A program made the position numbers and the translations under genes. Shown piece by piece: positions 24,122 to 33,789 of a DNA stretch of 64,000 bases. The notes under the pieces are model-generated. The model had not been told where the DNA came from, searched no databases, and saw only the letters and a list, made by a program, of their open reading frames with translations. Numbering within the stretch: the stretch's first letter is position 1; each line of letters begins with the position of its first letter. Origin of the DNA: Actinomadura citrea (GTDB taxonomy: Bacteria > Actinomycetota > Actinomycetes > Streptosporangiales > Streptosporangiaceae); assembly GCF_013409045.1 (NCBI RefSeq), contig NZ_JACCBT010000001.1, forward strand, positions 2,232,001-2,296,000, given 5' to 3'.

Positions 24122-27100
24122 ATGACGAGTCGCCTGCTGCAGGCGAGCCTCGGCTCGCCCGACTATGACGGGATCCGCGACGCGCTGCGCCAGGACACCT
24201 CGACCGAGGTGCTCGCCGTGCGCGGGCTGTCGGTGCGCGCCGCCGTGCTGCCGCTGTTCCAGCGGGACGAGGGCGGCGCGCTCCTCCAGGCCGTCCGGCT
24301 GACGCTGTCCGGTGAGGGCCCGGTGGAGGTGGCCCTCAAGGACGGCGACGCCGAGGTCGCCGCCGCGGCGGCGGAGGGCGGGACGGTCACGCTGCTCGTC
24401 CCGGAGGTGGACGCCCCCCGCCGCCTCACCCTGGAGGTGCGCGACTCCGGCGGGCTCGTCGGGGCCGCGCCGCTCGACGTCACCCCGCAGCGCAAGTGGA
24501 ACGTCTTCGTCGTCCACCACTCGCACCTCGACATCGGCTACACCGACACGCAGGGCACGGTGCTGCGGCACCACCTCGACTACCTCGACGCGGCGCTGCG
24601 CCTGGCGAGGGAGACCGACGGGCGGCCCGACGACGCGCGGTTCCGCTGGTCAGTCGAGTCGTCCATGCCCGCGCTGCGGTGGCTCGCGACCCGCCCCGAC
24701 GACCAGGTCGCCGAGTTCGCCGCGCGGGCCCGCGCGGGCGACATCGAGGTCACCGCGTTCCCGATGCAGCTGCACACCGAGGCGTGCTCGACCGAGGAGC
24801 TGTACCGGCAGCTCCGCTTCGTCGGGCAGCTGCGCCGCGAGCACGGCATCGAGGTCCGGTCGGCGATGCACACCGACATCCCGGGCGCCGTCGTCGGGAC
24901 GGTGGACGCCCTCAACGCGGCCGGCGTCCGGTACCTCGCCGCCGCCCACAACTGGGCCGGGCGCTCCGTCCCGTACATCACGGGCGGCGACCGGCTCGCC
25001 CGCCCGTTCCGGTGGCGCTCGCCGGGCGGCGGCGAGCTGATCGTCTGGTTCACCGACACCCCGCACGGCATGGCCTACATGGAGGGCAACACCGTCGGGC
25101 TCGTCGACGGCTACGACCTCGCCGAGGACCTGCTGCCCCGCTACCTCGGCTCCCTCGCCGACCGGCCCTACCCCTACGGGCCCGGGACGTTCGGCTGGTA
25201 CGCCGCGCCCGGCCAGGTCGGCGCCGCCAAGGACCCCGACTTCCTGGACGCCGTCCACCTGCGCGTCCAGGGCGCGCACGCCGACAACGCCGGACCGTCG
25301 ATCGTCCCCGCCGACATCGCCCACCGCTGGAACGAGACCTGGGCGTACCCGCGGCTGCGGATGGCGACCAACGCCGACTTCTTCGCCTACGTCGAGGAGC
25401 ACCACGGCGACCGGCTCCAGACCCACGAGGGCGACTGGACGGACTGGTGGGCCGACGGCCTCGGCTCCGGCGCCCGGCCGCTCGGGTACGTCCGGCGGGC
25501 GCAGAACGTCCTGCGGGCCGCCGAGACGCTGCACGCGCTCGCCGACGAGCGCAGCGGCGAGCGCACCGGCGCGTCCGAGGCGATCGACGAGGCCTACGAC
25601 CGGGCCGCGCTGTTCGACGAGCACACCTGGGGTGCCGCCAACCCGTGGGAGGACGCCGAGGAGGGCGGCGACTCCGGCGGCCTGCAGTGGACCCGCAAGT
25701 CCCAGGTCGGCTACCAGGCCCACGACGACGCCCTCGACCTGCTCCAGGCCGGCGCGCGGCGCATCGGCGCGACGTTCGGGGCCGCGCGGGACGCGCTCGC
25801 CTCGTTCCTCGTCGTCAACCCCGGCACGGCCGCCCGCACCGACGTGGCCCGCGCGTTCCTGCCCCGCGACGTCGTCGCCGTCGACGTCCCCGTCGCCCTG
25901 GTGGACGCCCGCACCGGCGAACCCGTCCCGCACCGCGAGGAGGAGGTCGACCCGGAGGAGTGGCCCACCCGTCCCATCGGCCGCCACCTGGAGGCGGTGG
26001 TACCGGACGTCCCGGGCCACGGGCACGTCCGCGTGGACGTCGTCCCGGCCGCGACGGGCGCGCCGGAGCCGGTCGACCTCGGCTTCGAGGGCACGATCGA
26101 GAACGAGTTCTACCGGGTCGTCTACGACCTCAGGGAAGGGCACATCGGCTCGGTCTTCGACAAGACCGCCGGCCGCGAGCTGGTGAACGCCGACTCCGTC
26201 GCGGGCTTCGGGCAGTACGTCTACGACCGGTACGCGACCGCGCCCCACTTCAACCACATGTCCGGGCACATGCTCGTGCACGACAAGACGATGCTCGGCG
26301 ACCGGGCCGTCGCCACCCACGCGACGGTCACCGAGTGCAGCCGCACCCCCGCGGGGGAGCGGCTCGTCGTCGAGCTGCACGGCAAGGGCGTCGACTGGCT
26401 GCGCACGACGATCGACCTGTACGCGGGCGTGCCGCGCGTGGACGTCCGCTACCAGCTCGGCAAGCAGCCCACCGCGGCCAAGGAGGCGGTCTTCTTCGCG
26501 TTCCCGTTCGCCGTGGACGGCCCGCCCGACGCCTGGGAGCTGACCGGCGGCGTCGGCGGCACCGGCGTCCCGAGCGTCCCGGGATCGGCTGAGCACATGC
26601 GCCCGATCCGCCACTGGGTCGCCTTCGAGGACCCCGAGCTGACCGTCGCGTGGGCGACGCTGGAGGCGCCGCTCGTCCAGTTCGGCTCCATCCACATGCC
26701 CTACGCGCCGTTCCCGCCCACGCTCGACATCGAGGACGGCACCGTCTACTCGTGGGCGCTGAACAACATCTGGGACACCAACTTCCCGTCCCAGCAGCAG
26801 GGCGAGACCACCTTCCGGTACGCGTTCGCGTCCGGCGCGGCGGGCTCGGGCCGCCGGCTCGGCGCCCGCACGGCCGCCGGGATCACCGACCCGTTCGTCG
26901 CCACCCTCGCCACCGGCGACATGCCCGCCGCGGAATCGGGGACCTTCCTGCGCGTGGACGACCCGGACGTGCTCGTCACCTCCGTCGGGCGCGCCCGCGA
27001 CGGGGACGGGCTGGCCGTCCGGCTCCAGTCGCTCGCCGCGGGCCCGGTGGAGACGGGCCTGCACGTGCCGGGGGCCACCGGCGCCCTGCTGAGCGGCGGT

Positions 27101-27196
27101 CTGGAGCGTGACCCGGCGGAACTGCCCGTCCGGGACGGCACCATGACGGTGCGTCTGCCCGCCTGCGGCGTCGCCACCGTCACGGTTCGGCGTTGA
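24122..27196 (+). CDS. Glycoside hydrolase family 38 (alpha-mannosidase-like)
   Basis: A 1024-aa intracellular enzyme with no signal peptide. After an N-terminal domain of about 125 residues comes the GH38 catalytic domain: the zinc-binding [10 protein letters not shown] near 135 and the nucleophile Asp in MHTDIPGA near 256. A linker helix domain and C-terminal beta-sandwich domains follow. GH38 enzymes cleave alpha-mannosides by a retaining mechanism. Members of this divergent bacterial branch are poorly characterised, so the glycone could differ. It acts on the imported oligosaccharide or glycoside. Its stop codon ends 17 nt before the dehydratase start. Confidence 0.82.
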   Translation: MTSRLLQASLGSPDYDGIRDALRQDTSTEVLAVRGLSVRAAVLPLFQRDEGGALLQAVRLTLSGEGPVEVALKDGDAEVAAAAAEGGTVTLLVPEVDAPRRLTLEVRDSGGLVGAAPLDVTPQRKWNVFVVHHSHLDIGYTDTQGTVLRHHLDYLDAALRLARETDGRPDDARFRWSVESSMPALRWLATRPDDQVAEFAARARAGDIEVTAFPMQLHTEACSTEELYRQLRFVGQLRREHGIEVRSAMHTDIPGAVVGTVDALNAAGVRYLAAAHNWAGRSVPYITGGDRLARPFRWRSPGGGELIVWFTDTPHGMAYMEGNTVGLVDGYDLAEDLLPRYLGSLADRPYPYGPGTFGWYAAPGQVGAAKDPDFLDAVHLRVQGAHADNAGPSIVPADIAHRWNETWAYPRLRMATNADFFAYVEEHHGDRLQTHEGDWTDWWADGLGSGARPLGYVRRAQNVLRAAETLHALADERSGERTGASEAIDEAYDRAALFDEHTWGAANPWEDAEEGGDSGGLQWTRKSQVGYQAHDDALDLLQAGARRIGATFGAARDALASFLVVNPGTAARTDVARAFLPRDVVAVDVPVALVDARTGEPVPHREEEVDPEEWPTRPIGRHLEAVVPDVPGHGHVRVDVVPAATGAPEPVDLGFEGTIENEFYRVVYDLREGHIGSVFDKTAGRELVNADSVAGFGQYVYDRYATAPHFNHMSGHMLVHDKTMLGDRAVATHATVTECSRTPAGERLVVELHGKGVDWLRTTIDLYAGVPRVDVRYQLGKQPTAAKEAVFFAFPFAVDGPPDAWELTGGVGGTGVPSVPGSAEHMRPIRHWVAFEDPELTVAWATLEAPLVQFGSIHMPYAPFPPTLDIEDGTVYSWALNNIWDTNFPSQQQGETTFRYAFASGAAGSGRRLGARTAAGITDPFVATLATGDMPAAESGTFLRVDDPDVLVTSVGRARDGDGLAVRLQSLAAGPVETGLHVPGATGALLSGGLERDPAELPVRDGTMTVRLPACGVATVTVRR

Positions 27197-27213
27197 GTAC
27201 GGATCGGGGACAC

Positions 27214-28449
27214 ATGAAGATCACAGGCATCCGCGCCACCACGGTCACCGTGCCGCTGGAGGCGCCCCTCCTGCACAGCAACGGCGCGCACTGGGGCCGC
27301 TTCGTCCGGACGATCGTCGAGGTGGAGGCCGACAACGGCCTGGTCGGGCTCGGTGAGATGGGCGGCGGCGGCCAGAGCGCGGAGGCCGCCTTCCAGGCCC
27401 TCGCCCCGCACCTGGAGGGCCACGACCCGTTCGAGCTGGAGGCGCTCCGCTTCAAGATCGCCAACCCGACGGCGAGCCTGTACAACAACCGCACCCAGAT
27501 GCTCGCCGCCATCGAGTTCGCCTGCCTCGACCTCGTCGGGCAGCACCTCGGCGTCCCGGTGCACGACCTGCTCGGCGGCCGCATCCGCGACTCCGTCCCG
27601 TTCGCGTCCTACCTGTTCTACCGCTACCCGGGCGCCGGGGGCTCGCCGGAGGTGCGCACCCCCGAGCAGCTCGTCGAGCACGCCGGCGCGCTCAAGGACG
27701 CGCACGGGTTCACCGTCCACAAGCTGAAGGGCGGAGTGTTCCCGCCGAGCCACGAGCTGGAGTGCTACAAGGCGCTCGCCGAGGCGTTCCCCGGCGACCG
27801 CTTCCGCTACGACCCGAACTCCGTGCTGAGCCTGGAGGAGGGCCTGCGGTTCGGGAAGGCCATCGAGGACCTGCCCAACGACTACCTGGAGGACCCCGTC
27901 CTCGGGCTGGAGGGCCTGCGGCTCGTCCGCGAGCGCGTCAACATCCCGCTCGCCACCAACACCGTCGTCGTGAACTTCGAGCAGCTCGCGGCGAACGTGC
28001 TGCGCCGCAGCGCGGACGTCGTCCTGCTCGACACCACGTTCTGGGGCGGCATCCGGGCGTGCGTGAAGGCCGCCGGCGTGTGCGAGACGTTCCAGATCGG
28101 CGTCGCCGTCCACTCCTCCGGCGAGCTCGGCATCCAGCTCGCCACCATGCTGCACCTCGGCGCCGTCCTGCCCAACCTCACCTACGCCGCCGACGCGCAC
28201 TATCACCACCTCGCCGACGACGTCATCGAGGGCGGACCGATGCGGTACTCCGGCGGCAGGATCCCGGTGCCGTCGGGTCCCGGCCTCGGCGTTCGCCTGG
28301 ACCGTGACAAGCTGGCCGAGTACGCGGAGCTGTACAAGGAGCTCGGCGGCTACCCCTACGACCGCGACCCCGGCCGTCCGGGCTGGTACCCCCTCGTCCC
28401 CAACGACCGGTGGGCCGATCCCGACGTCGCACTGCCGCCGCTCGATTAG
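27214..28449 (+). CDS. Enolase-superfamily sugar-acid dehydratase (glucarate dehydratase-like)
   Basis: A 411-aa mandelate racemase/muconate lactonising enzyme relative. Visible active-site elements are the KxK-type HKLKGG, metal ligands in RYDPNS and LEDPV, ATNT, and a His in [10 protein letters not shown]. Closest in style to the glucarate dehydratase group, which makes 2-keto-3-deoxy acids. ATG 27214 is preferred; TTG 27193 inside the GH38 stop is the alternative. With kdgK under the same operator type, the product is most likely 2-keto-3-deoxygluconate, so a gluconate/mannonate-type acid is a plausible substrate. The exact stereochemistry cannot be read. Confidence 0.8.
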   Translation: MKITGIRATTVTVPLEAPLLHSNGAHWGRFVRTIVEVEADNGLVGLGEMGGGGQSAEAAFQALAPHLEGHDPFELEALRFKIANPTASLYNNRTQMLAAIEFACLDLVGQHLGVPVHDLLGGRIRDSVPFASYLFYRYPGAGGSPEVRTPEQLVEHAGALKDAHGFTVHKLKGGVFPPSHELECYKALAEAFPGDRFRYDPNSVLSLEEGLRFGKAIEDLPNDYLEDPVLGLEGLRLVRERVNIPLATNTVVVNFEQLAANVLRRSADVVLLDTTFWGGIRACVKAAGVCETFQIGVAVHSSGELGIQLATMLHLGAVLPNLTYAADAHYHHLADDVIEGGPMRYSGGRIPVPSGPGLGVRLDRDKLAEYAELYKELGGYPYDRDPGRPGWYPLVPNDRWADPDVALPPLD

Positions 28450-28459
28450 CCTGCCACGT

Positions 28460-28939
28460 GTGATTCGTTACGCGACGACCGGCGACGTCCCCGAGATCCT
28501 GCGGCTGGTCCGCGAGCTGGCGGAGTACGAGCGCGCCCTCCACGAGGTGAAGGCGACCGAGGACCAGCTGCGGGACCGGCTGTTCGGCGACGACCCCAAG
28601 GTCTTCGCCCACGTCGCCGAGCACGACGGCCGGGTCGTCGGGTTCGCCGTGTGGTTCCTCTCGTTCTCCACGTGGAACGGCACGCACGGCATCTACCTGG
28701 AGGACCTGTTCGTCGAGCCGGAGTACCGCGGCCACGGCTACGGCAGGGGGCTGCTCACCGAGCTGGCCCGCGTCGCCGACGACCGGGGCTACGGGCGCGT
28801 CGAATGGTCCGTCCTGGACTGGAACGAGCCGGCGATCGGGTTCTACAAGGCCCTCGGCGCCCGCCCGCAGGACGAGTGGACGGTCTACCGCCTCACCGGC
28901 GACGCCCTCACCCGGGCCGCGCGCTCGTCCGGCGGCTGA
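28460..28939 (+). CDS. GNAT-family N-acetyltransferase (SSAT-like)
   Basis: A 159-aa acetyltransferase resembling spermidine/spermine or thialysine acetyltransferases: IYLEDLFVEPEYRGHGYGRGLL carries the acetyl-CoA P-loop (RGHGYG), followed by WSVLDWNEPAIGFYKALGA and the family's C-terminal DEWTVYRLTG. Start GTG 28460, 10 nt after the dehydratase stop. Probably unrelated to the sugar operon although possibly read through. Acts on a small amine or diamine in the cytoplasm. Confidence 0.85.
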   Translation: MIRYATTGDVPEILRLVRELAEYERALHEVKATEDQLRDRLFGDDPKVFAHVAEHDGRVVGFAVWFLSFSTWNGTHGIYLEDLFVEPEYRGHGYGRGLLTELARVADDRGYGRVEWSVLDWNEPAIGFYKALGARPQDEWTVYRLTGDALTRAARSSGG

Positions 28940-28940
28940 C

Positions 28941-28972
28941 TTGCGTCCGGTACCGGGGTACGGACCTACCGT
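28941..28972 (+). promoter_or_regulatory. MerR-type promoter with 20-bp spacer
   Basis: TTGCGT and TACCGT are separated by 20 bp, too long for a normal promoter. The spacer is filled by a near-palindrome (GTCCGGTACC / GGGGTACGGAC). This is the architecture of MerR-activated promoters. The ATG of the next gene lies only 6 nt after the -10 box, so its mRNA should be leaderless. Confidence 0.65.
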
Positions 28973-28978
28973 CGGGCC

Positions 28979-29338
28979 ATGGAGATTCAGCAGGTGCCGG
29001 GACGGCCGGACGACGATGGATGGGCGCCGCGGGAGTGCGCGCTGCCGACGGCCGAGCGGCCGTTGCGGGTGGCCGAGTTCGACGCGCTGTTCGCCGAGGC
29101 GGTGACCGCCGTGCGGCCCGCCGGGACGGGCCGGGTGCGGATGGAACTGCGCCCGGACCCGCGGGCGGCCGGGCGGGCCGCCGAGCTCGCCGCCCGGGAG
29201 ACGGGCTGCTGCTCGTTCTTCACCTTCACCCTCACCGCGACCGGCGGCGCGCTGGCCATGGAGATCAGCACCGGCGACCGCCATGCCGAGGTGCTGGACG
29301 CCCTGACGGCCCGCGCCGCCCGGATGATCGCCCCCTGA
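28979..29338 (+). CDS. Small Cys-Cys protein under a MerR-type promoter
   Basis: A 119-aa soluble protein with one conserved-looking motif, ARETGCCSFFTFTLT, holding adjacent cysteines near residue 76. Proteins with such a CCxFF segment are often found near metal-responsive MerR regulators in actinobacteria, but their role is not established. No ribosome site is needed if the transcript is leaderless. The MerR regulator itself is not in the window. A bidirectional terminator follows 5 nt after the stop. Confidence 0.65.
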   Translation: MEIQQVPGRPDDDGWAPRECALPTAERPLRVAEFDALFAEAVTAVRPAGTGRVRMELRPDPRAAGRAAELAARETGCCSFFTFTLTATGGALAMEISTGDRHAEVLDALTARAARMIAP

Positions 29339-29343
29339 CACGC

Positions 29344-29377
29344 CGCGAGGGCCGTCCGGCAACGGACGGCCCTCGCG
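29344..29377. terminator. Bidirectional terminator between the Cys-Cys gene and sodN
   Basis: A perfect 14-bp stem (cgcgagggccgtcc / ggacggccctcgcg) with a 6-nt GGCAAC loop lies in the 54-bp gap between the two converging genes. Confidence 0.75.
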
Positions 29378-29392
29378 ACGAGCTGGACGCGC

Positions 29393-29794
29393 TCAGCCCT
29401 GCTTGGTCTCCCAGAAGATCTTGTCGATCTCAGCGATCTTCGCGAGCAGGTCCTCGGCGGCCTTGCCGTCCATGCTGCCCTTGGTGCCGGAGGCACCCGC
29501 CAGCTTGGTGGCCTCGTTGAACAGCTGGTGCAGCTGCGGGTACTTCTCGAAGTGCGGCGGCTTGAAGTAGTCGGTCCACAGCACCCACAGGTGCTCCTTG
29601 ACCAGCTGCGAGCGCTGCTCCTTGATCAGGATCGCCCGGGCGCGGAACTCCGGGTCCTCGTTGGCGGCGTACTTCTCAATGATCGCCTTCACGGACTCGG
29701 CCTCGATCCGGGCCTGCGCCGGGTCGTAGACGCCGCACGGCAGATCGCAGTGCGCAGACACCGTGGTCTTCGGGCGCAGAAGCTTGAGCAACAC
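29393..29794 (-). CDS. sodN: Nickel superoxide dismutase precursor
   Basis: A 133-aa NiSOD precursor. The nickel hook HCDLPCGVYDP gives the mature N-terminal His1 plus Cys2 and Cys6. GTG 29794 with AAGGGA 7 nt upstream yields a 14-residue leader (VLLKLLRPKTTVSA), the same length as in Streptomyces; the longer frame upstream is not supported. The leader must be cut to free His1, a job assigned to SodX, whose gene is divergent. The enzyme is a cytoplasmic hexamer in the known family. Confidence 0.95.
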   Translation of the reverse strand: MLLKLLRPKTTVSAHCDLPCGVYDPAQARIEAESVKAIIEKYAANEDPEFRARAILIKEQRSQLVKEHLWVLWTDYFKPPHFEKYPQLHQLFNEATKLAGASGTKGSMDGKAAEDLLAKIAEIDKIFWETKQG

Positions 29795-29977
29795 CTGCGA
29801 TTCCCTTCCCTCGTTGCGGATCATGCTCAGGTCACCGACATTACTCTTGTGCACCGGGGCCCGTCCGGGCAGGGCACTCGGTAATTCGGCCTAAGACCCG
29901 GGCCTTTCGGCCCGGAACCTCTCCAGCAGTGTTTGTGACCGCCGCCCGCCGAAGTATGCGGCCCGACGAGGAGGACC

Positions 29978-30466
29978 ATGCGGATCCGCACTCCCCGCCG
30001 TCCGCTGCTGTGGGGCCTCGCCGGCGCGGCGGCGCTCGCGCTCGCGGCGGCGCGCAGGCCGGCGACCGTGGAGGTCACCGGCGACTCGATGCTCCCGGGC
30101 CTGCGCCCGGGGGACTGGCTCGTCGTCCGCCCCGGGGCCCGCCCCGCCCCGGGCGACGTGGTCGTGGCCGAGCACCCGGAGCACCGCGGGCTGCTCATCG
30201 TCAAACGCGTCGCGCACCGCTCCGCGGACGGCTGGTGGCTGGAGAGCGACAACCAGCGCGCCCGGGGCCGCCGCGACAGCTGGGACTTCGGCCCCGTCCC
30301 CGACGCCCTGCTGAGAGGCCGCGTCGTCGCCCGCTACTGGCCGCTGCCGGTGAAGCCGATGCGGCCCGTGCTCCGGGGCGGGAGCACGGGCCGCGGCGCC
30401 GATCGGGCGGCGGTCAGATGCGGGCGACGCCCTCTTCGCGGGCCTTGGCGGCGACGGCGGCCGTGA
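29978..30466 (+). CDS. sodX: Nickel-type SOD maturation protease SodX
   Basis: A 162-aa S26 (signal peptidase I-like) protease. A basic N-terminus and hydrophobic segment at about 9-25 are followed by nucleophile Ser37 (GDSMLPGLRPGD) and general-base Lys76 (LLIVKRV). It is divergent from sodN and should remove the NiSOD leader. Family proteins normally end near ARYWPLP, residue 124 here; this frame runs 38 residues further, through the malic enzyme terminator hairpin and 53 nt into that gene. A TGA in the next frame right after that point suggests a frameshift or late loss of the stop. Confidence 0.87.
   Translation: MRIRTPRRPLLWGLAGAAALALAAARRPATVEVTGDSMLPGLRPGDWLVVRPGARPAPGDVVVAEHPEHRGLLIVKRVAHRSADGWWLESDNQRARGRRDSWDFGPVPDALLRGRVVARYWPLPVKPMRPVLRGGSTGRGADRAAVRCGRRPLRGPWRRRRP
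30361..30394 (-). terminator. Terminator of the malic enzyme gene, inside sodX
   Basis: A perfect 14-bp stem (gcggcccgtgctcc / ggagcacgggccgc) with a 6-nt loop starts 20 nt beyond the malic enzyme stop. It lies within the open frame of sodX, in the part of SodX that extends beyond the usual family end. Confidence 0.65.
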
Positions 30467-31604
30467 CGGCCGGGGCGACGCGCTCGTCGAACGGGCCGGG
30501 GATGACGTAGTCGGCGGTCAGGTCGTCGCCGACGATGCCGGCGAGGGCGTTCGCCGCCGCCAGCTTCATCCCCTCGGTGATCGTGTGGGCCCGGACGTCC
30601 AGCGCGCCGCGGAAGATGCCGGGGAACGCCAGCACATTGTTGATCTGGTTCGGGAAGTCGCTGCGGCCGGTCGCGACGACCTTGGCGTGCCGGCGGGCGA
30701 CCTCCGGGTGGACCTCGGGCGTCGGGTTGGAGAGGGCGAAGACGATCGCGCTGTCCGATATCGTGGCGACGCACGACTCGTGGACGGTGCTGCCGGACAG
30801 GCCGATGAACACGTCGGCGCCGCGCAGCGCCTCCTCCGTGGAGCCCTTCAGGTGCGAGCGGTTCGTGATCGCGGCGATGCGCTCCTTGACGGGGTTCAGG
30901 CCGTCGCGTCCCTCGTGGATGATGCCCTTGCTGTCGGACAGGGCGATGTCCCCGATGCCCGCCTCGATCAGGATCTGCGAGACCGCGATGCCGGACGCGC
31001 CCGCGCCCGCCACGACCGCGCGCAGCTCCGACAGCGGCTTGCCGACGAAGCGCGCCGCGTTGGTGAGGGCGGCGAGCGCGACGATCGCGGTGCCGTGCTG
31101 GTCGTCGTGGAAGACGGGGATGTCGAGCGCGGCGCGCAGCCGGTCCTCGATCTCGAAGCAGCGCGGGGCGCTGATGTCCTCCAGGTTGATGCCGCCGAAG
31201 CTCGGCGCCATCCGGATCACGGTGTCGACGATCTCGTCCACGCCCGTGCAGTTCAGCGCGATCGGCACGGAGTCGACGTCCGCGAACTCCTTGAACAGCA
31301 GCGACTTGCCCTCCATGACCGGCATGGACGCCACCGGGCCGATGTCGCCGAGGCCGAGCACGGCGGTGCCGTCGGTCACGACGGCGACGACCCTGGAGGT
31401 CCAGGTGTAGTCGTAGGCCAGCTCGGGGTTGTCGGCGATCGCGGTGCACACGCGGGCGACACCCGGCGTGTAGGCCAGCGAGAGATCGTCCTTGTTGCGG
31501 ACGGGAATGGTCGAGCGCATCTCCAGCTTGCCGCCGCGGTGCAGCGGAAAGGCCGGATCGTCGTCCAGTGAGGGTGGTTCGGTGGGAATGGGCTCAGCAG
31601 CCAC
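30414..31604 (-). CDS. NAD(P)-dependent malic enzyme
   Basis: A 396-aa malic enzyme of the short bacterial type, which oxidatively decarboxylates malate to pyruvate. The segments SLAYTPGVA, VTDGTAVLGLGDIGP, VFHDDQHGTA (metal ligands) and the dinucleotide site GAGASGIA are all present, with FALSNPTPE near the C-terminus. No phosphotransacetylase-like extension. Start GTG or ATG at 31604 with no nearby better alternative. It converges on sodX with overlapping 3' ends. Confidence 0.92.
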   Translation of the reverse strand: MAAEPIPTEPPSLDDDPAFPLHRGGKLEMRSTIPVRNKDDLSLAYTPGVARVCTAIADNPELAYDYTWTSRVVAVVTDGTAVLGLGDIGPVASMPVMEGKSLLFKEFADVDSVPIALNCTGVDEIVDTVIRMAPSFGGINLEDISAPRCFEIEDRLRAALDIPVFHDDQHGTAIVALAALTNAARFVGKPLSELRAVVAGAGASGIAVSQILIEAGIGDIALSDSKGIIHEGRDGLNPVKERIAAITNRSHLKGSTEEALRGADVFIGLSGSTVHESCVATISDSAIVFALSNPTPEVHPEVARRHAKVVATGRSDFPNQINNVLAFPGIFRGALDVRAHTITEGMKLAAANALAGIVGDDLTADYVIPGPFDERVAPAVTAAVAAKAREEGVARI

Positions 31605-31961
31605 AGCGACCCCTGTCTGTGAAAGTTGGCTTTCTTGAGATGCCGCCGCGGTGTGGTCTGGTGTGGCCGGTCACCCGGTGGATCTCGCGACGCACGGGGG
31701 TCACCCGTTGTCTGATTGTGCCACAGGGGGTCCCGGCCGCCCGGAGGCCGGGGTGGTGGTGACCGTCACGTGACCGTGCCCGCACGGTCGTGGTTCGATC
31801 GCATTGCGTGAGGTAGACCCCGGGAAGGCGCGCTGATCCGGCGCTGCCTCGTTGCGTGATTGTTTCGCACCCTTTATCCAGATCAGGGACGTTGTGCGCC
31901 AAACTGTGCACCTGACCTTCGGATCTACGCGGATCCGACGAAACCACCTGGAGGGGGACCA
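31605..31961. other. 357-bp divergent promoter region
   Basis: This gap separates divergent malic enzyme and the amino-acid binding protein gene. It contains GC-rich inverted repeats such as the TCACGTGA palindrome within gtgaccgtcacgtgacc (about 31758-31774) but no open frame or RNA gene that I recognise. It is likely to hold both promoters. Confidence 0.5.
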
Positions 31962-32873
31962 GTGATCACCGGTTCTCTGCGCCGCCGCGCCGTCGCGGCG
32001 AGCGCGCTCGTACTGACGGGCGCGCTCGCGCTGTCCGCATGCGGCGACAGCAACGACTCGGGCGACTCGGGCTCACCGGCCTCGAACACGAGCGTGGACA
32101 GCAAGCTCGCGGCGATGGTCCCGGCCGCGATCAAGAGCGACGGGAAGATCGCGGTCGGCACCGACGCGTCCTACCCGCCCAACGAGTCCGTCGACCCGGC
32201 CTCGCAGAAGATCGTCGGCTGGGACGTCGACCTGTTCAACGCGGTCGCGGCCAAGCTCGGCCTGAAGACCCAGTACAGCAACGCCGGCTTCGACACGATC
32301 ATCCCCGGCGTCCAGTCCGGCAAGTACGAGACCGGCGTCTCCTCCTTCACCGACACCAAGGAGCGGGAGCAGGCCGTCGACTTCATCACCTACTACTCGG
32401 CCGGGACGACCTGGGCCGTGCTCAAGGGCAACCCGAAGGGCGTCAACCCCGACGACGCCTGCGGCAAGTCCATCGGCGTCCAGCAGGGCACGGTGCAGGT
32501 CGACGACCTCGCGGCGCGCAGCAAGAAGTGCACCGACGCGGGCAAGCCGGGCATCAAGAGCGTCGTCCGCAAGCAGCAGACCGAGGTCAACAACGACCTG
32601 GTCGCGGGCAAGGTCGACGGCATGGCCGCCGACTCGCCCATCGTCGGCGACGCGGTGAAGAAGACCGGCGGCAAGCTGGAGATCATCGGCCAGGCGTACG
32701 ACACCGCGCCCTACGGCTTCGCGGTCGGCAAGAACTCCGGCCAGCTGAAGGACGCCATCCAGGGCGCCCTGAAGGCGCTGATCGCCGACGGCACCTACAA
32801 GAAGATCCTCACCGATGCCGGCGTGGAGAGCGGCGCGATCACCGAACCGAAGATCAACGGAGCGCAGAGCTGA
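31962..32873 (+). CDS. Polar amino-acid ABC transporter substrate-binding lipoprotein
   Basis: A 303-aa family 3 solute-binding protein. Lipobox LSAC puts the acylated Cys at 27. The ligand-binding DASYPPNESVD, GWDVDLFNAVAAKLGL and GVSSFTDTKERE segments are typical of glutamate/glutamine/histidine binders. GTG 31962 has GGAGGGGG upstream and gives a proper signal peptide; the longer frame does not. First of a three-gene importer operon. Confidence 0.9.
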   Translation: MITGSLRRRAVAASALVLTGALALSACGDSNDSGDSGSPASNTSVDSKLAAMVPAAIKSDGKIAVGTDASYPPNESVDPASQKIVGWDVDLFNAVAAKLGLKTQYSNAGFDTIIPGVQSGKYETGVSSFTDTKEREQAVDFITYYSAGTTWAVLKGNPKGVNPDDACGKSIGVQQGTVQVDDLAARSKKCTDAGKPGIKSVVRKQQTEVNNDLVAGKVDGMAADSPIVGDAVKKTGGKLEIIGQAYDTAPYGFAVGKNSGQLKDAIQGALKALIADGTYKKILTDAGVESGAITEPKINGAQS

Positions 32874-32877
32874 TCGC

Positions 32878-33789
32878 ATGACGGTCGACAACGACGCCGG
32901 CAAGGGGCGGCCTGAGGCGATCAAGGCCGTCCCCGTCCGGCATCCGGGCCGCTGGCTCGGGGCGGCGGTCGTCCTCGTGCTGGTCGCCATGTTCATCCAC
33001 TTCCTGCTGACCAGCAAGGCGCTCGACTGGCCGGAGCAGTGGAAATACCTGTTCTCCGATCCGGTGCTCAAGGGCGTCCGGAACACCGTCTGGCTCACCC
33101 TGGCCGCCATGGGCGGCGGCGTCGTGCTCGGCGTCGTGCTCGCGCTGATGCGGCTGTCGGCCAACCCCCTGCTGAGCGGCGCGGCCTGGGTGTACCTGTG
33201 GTTCTTCCGCGGCACTCCCCTCTACACGCAGCTGCTCATCTGGGGCGCGATCGGCACGTTGTTCCCGACGGTCGGGATCGGCATCCCGTTCGGCCCCGAG
33301 TTCGAGACGTGGAAGACGCAGGAGCTGGTCAACGCCGCGCTCGCGGCGGCGCTCGGGCTGATCCTCAACGAGGCCGCCTACATGGCCGAGATCGTCCGGG
33401 CCGGCATCCTGTCGGTGGACGAGGGGCAGCAGGAGGCCGCGAGCGCGCTCGGCATGTCCCGCATGCAGACGATGCGGCGGATCGTGCTGCCGCAGTCGAT
33501 GCGCGTCATCGTCCCGCCGACGGGCAACGAGGCGATCTCGATGCTGAAGAACACCTCGCTCGTCGCGGCCATCCCGTACTCGGAGCTGACCTTCACCGCG
33601 CAGACCATCTACGCCACCACCTACAAGATCGTTCCGATGCTGGTGATGGCCTGCCTGTGGTACCTGCTCATCTCCTCGGTCATGATGATCGGGCAGTACT
33701 ACCTGGAGCGGCACTACAGCCGCGGCACCAGCAAGGGGGCGGAGGCCAGGCAGCGGCTCCGCTTCCGCGGCGGAGGAGGCGGCCAGTGA
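32878..33789 (+). CDS. Polar amino-acid ABC transporter permease
   Basis: A 303-aa HisM/GlnP-type permease. An N-terminal hydrophobic segment (about 25-45) is followed by a five-helix permease core with the EAA loop [25 protein letters not shown] and [13 protein letters not shown] 32878 is 4 nt after the binding-protein stop. A single permease gene means a homodimeric channel or a partner elsewhere. The C-terminal tail is Arg/Gly-rich. Confidence 0.9.
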   Translation: MTVDNDAGKGRPEAIKAVPVRHPGRWLGAAVVLVLVAMFIHFLLTSKALDWPEQWKYLFSDPVLKGVRNTVWLTLAAMGGGVVLGVVLALMRLSANPLLSGAAWVYLWFFRGTPLYTQLLIWGAIGTLFPTVGIGIPFGPEFETWKTQELVNAALAAALGLILNEAAYMAEIVRAGILSVDEGQQEAASALGMSRMQTMRRIVLPQSMRVIVPPTGNEAISMLKNTSLVAAIPYSELTFTAQTIYATTYKIVPMLVMACLWYLLISSVMMIGQYYLERHYSRGTSKGAEARQRLRFRGGGGGQ

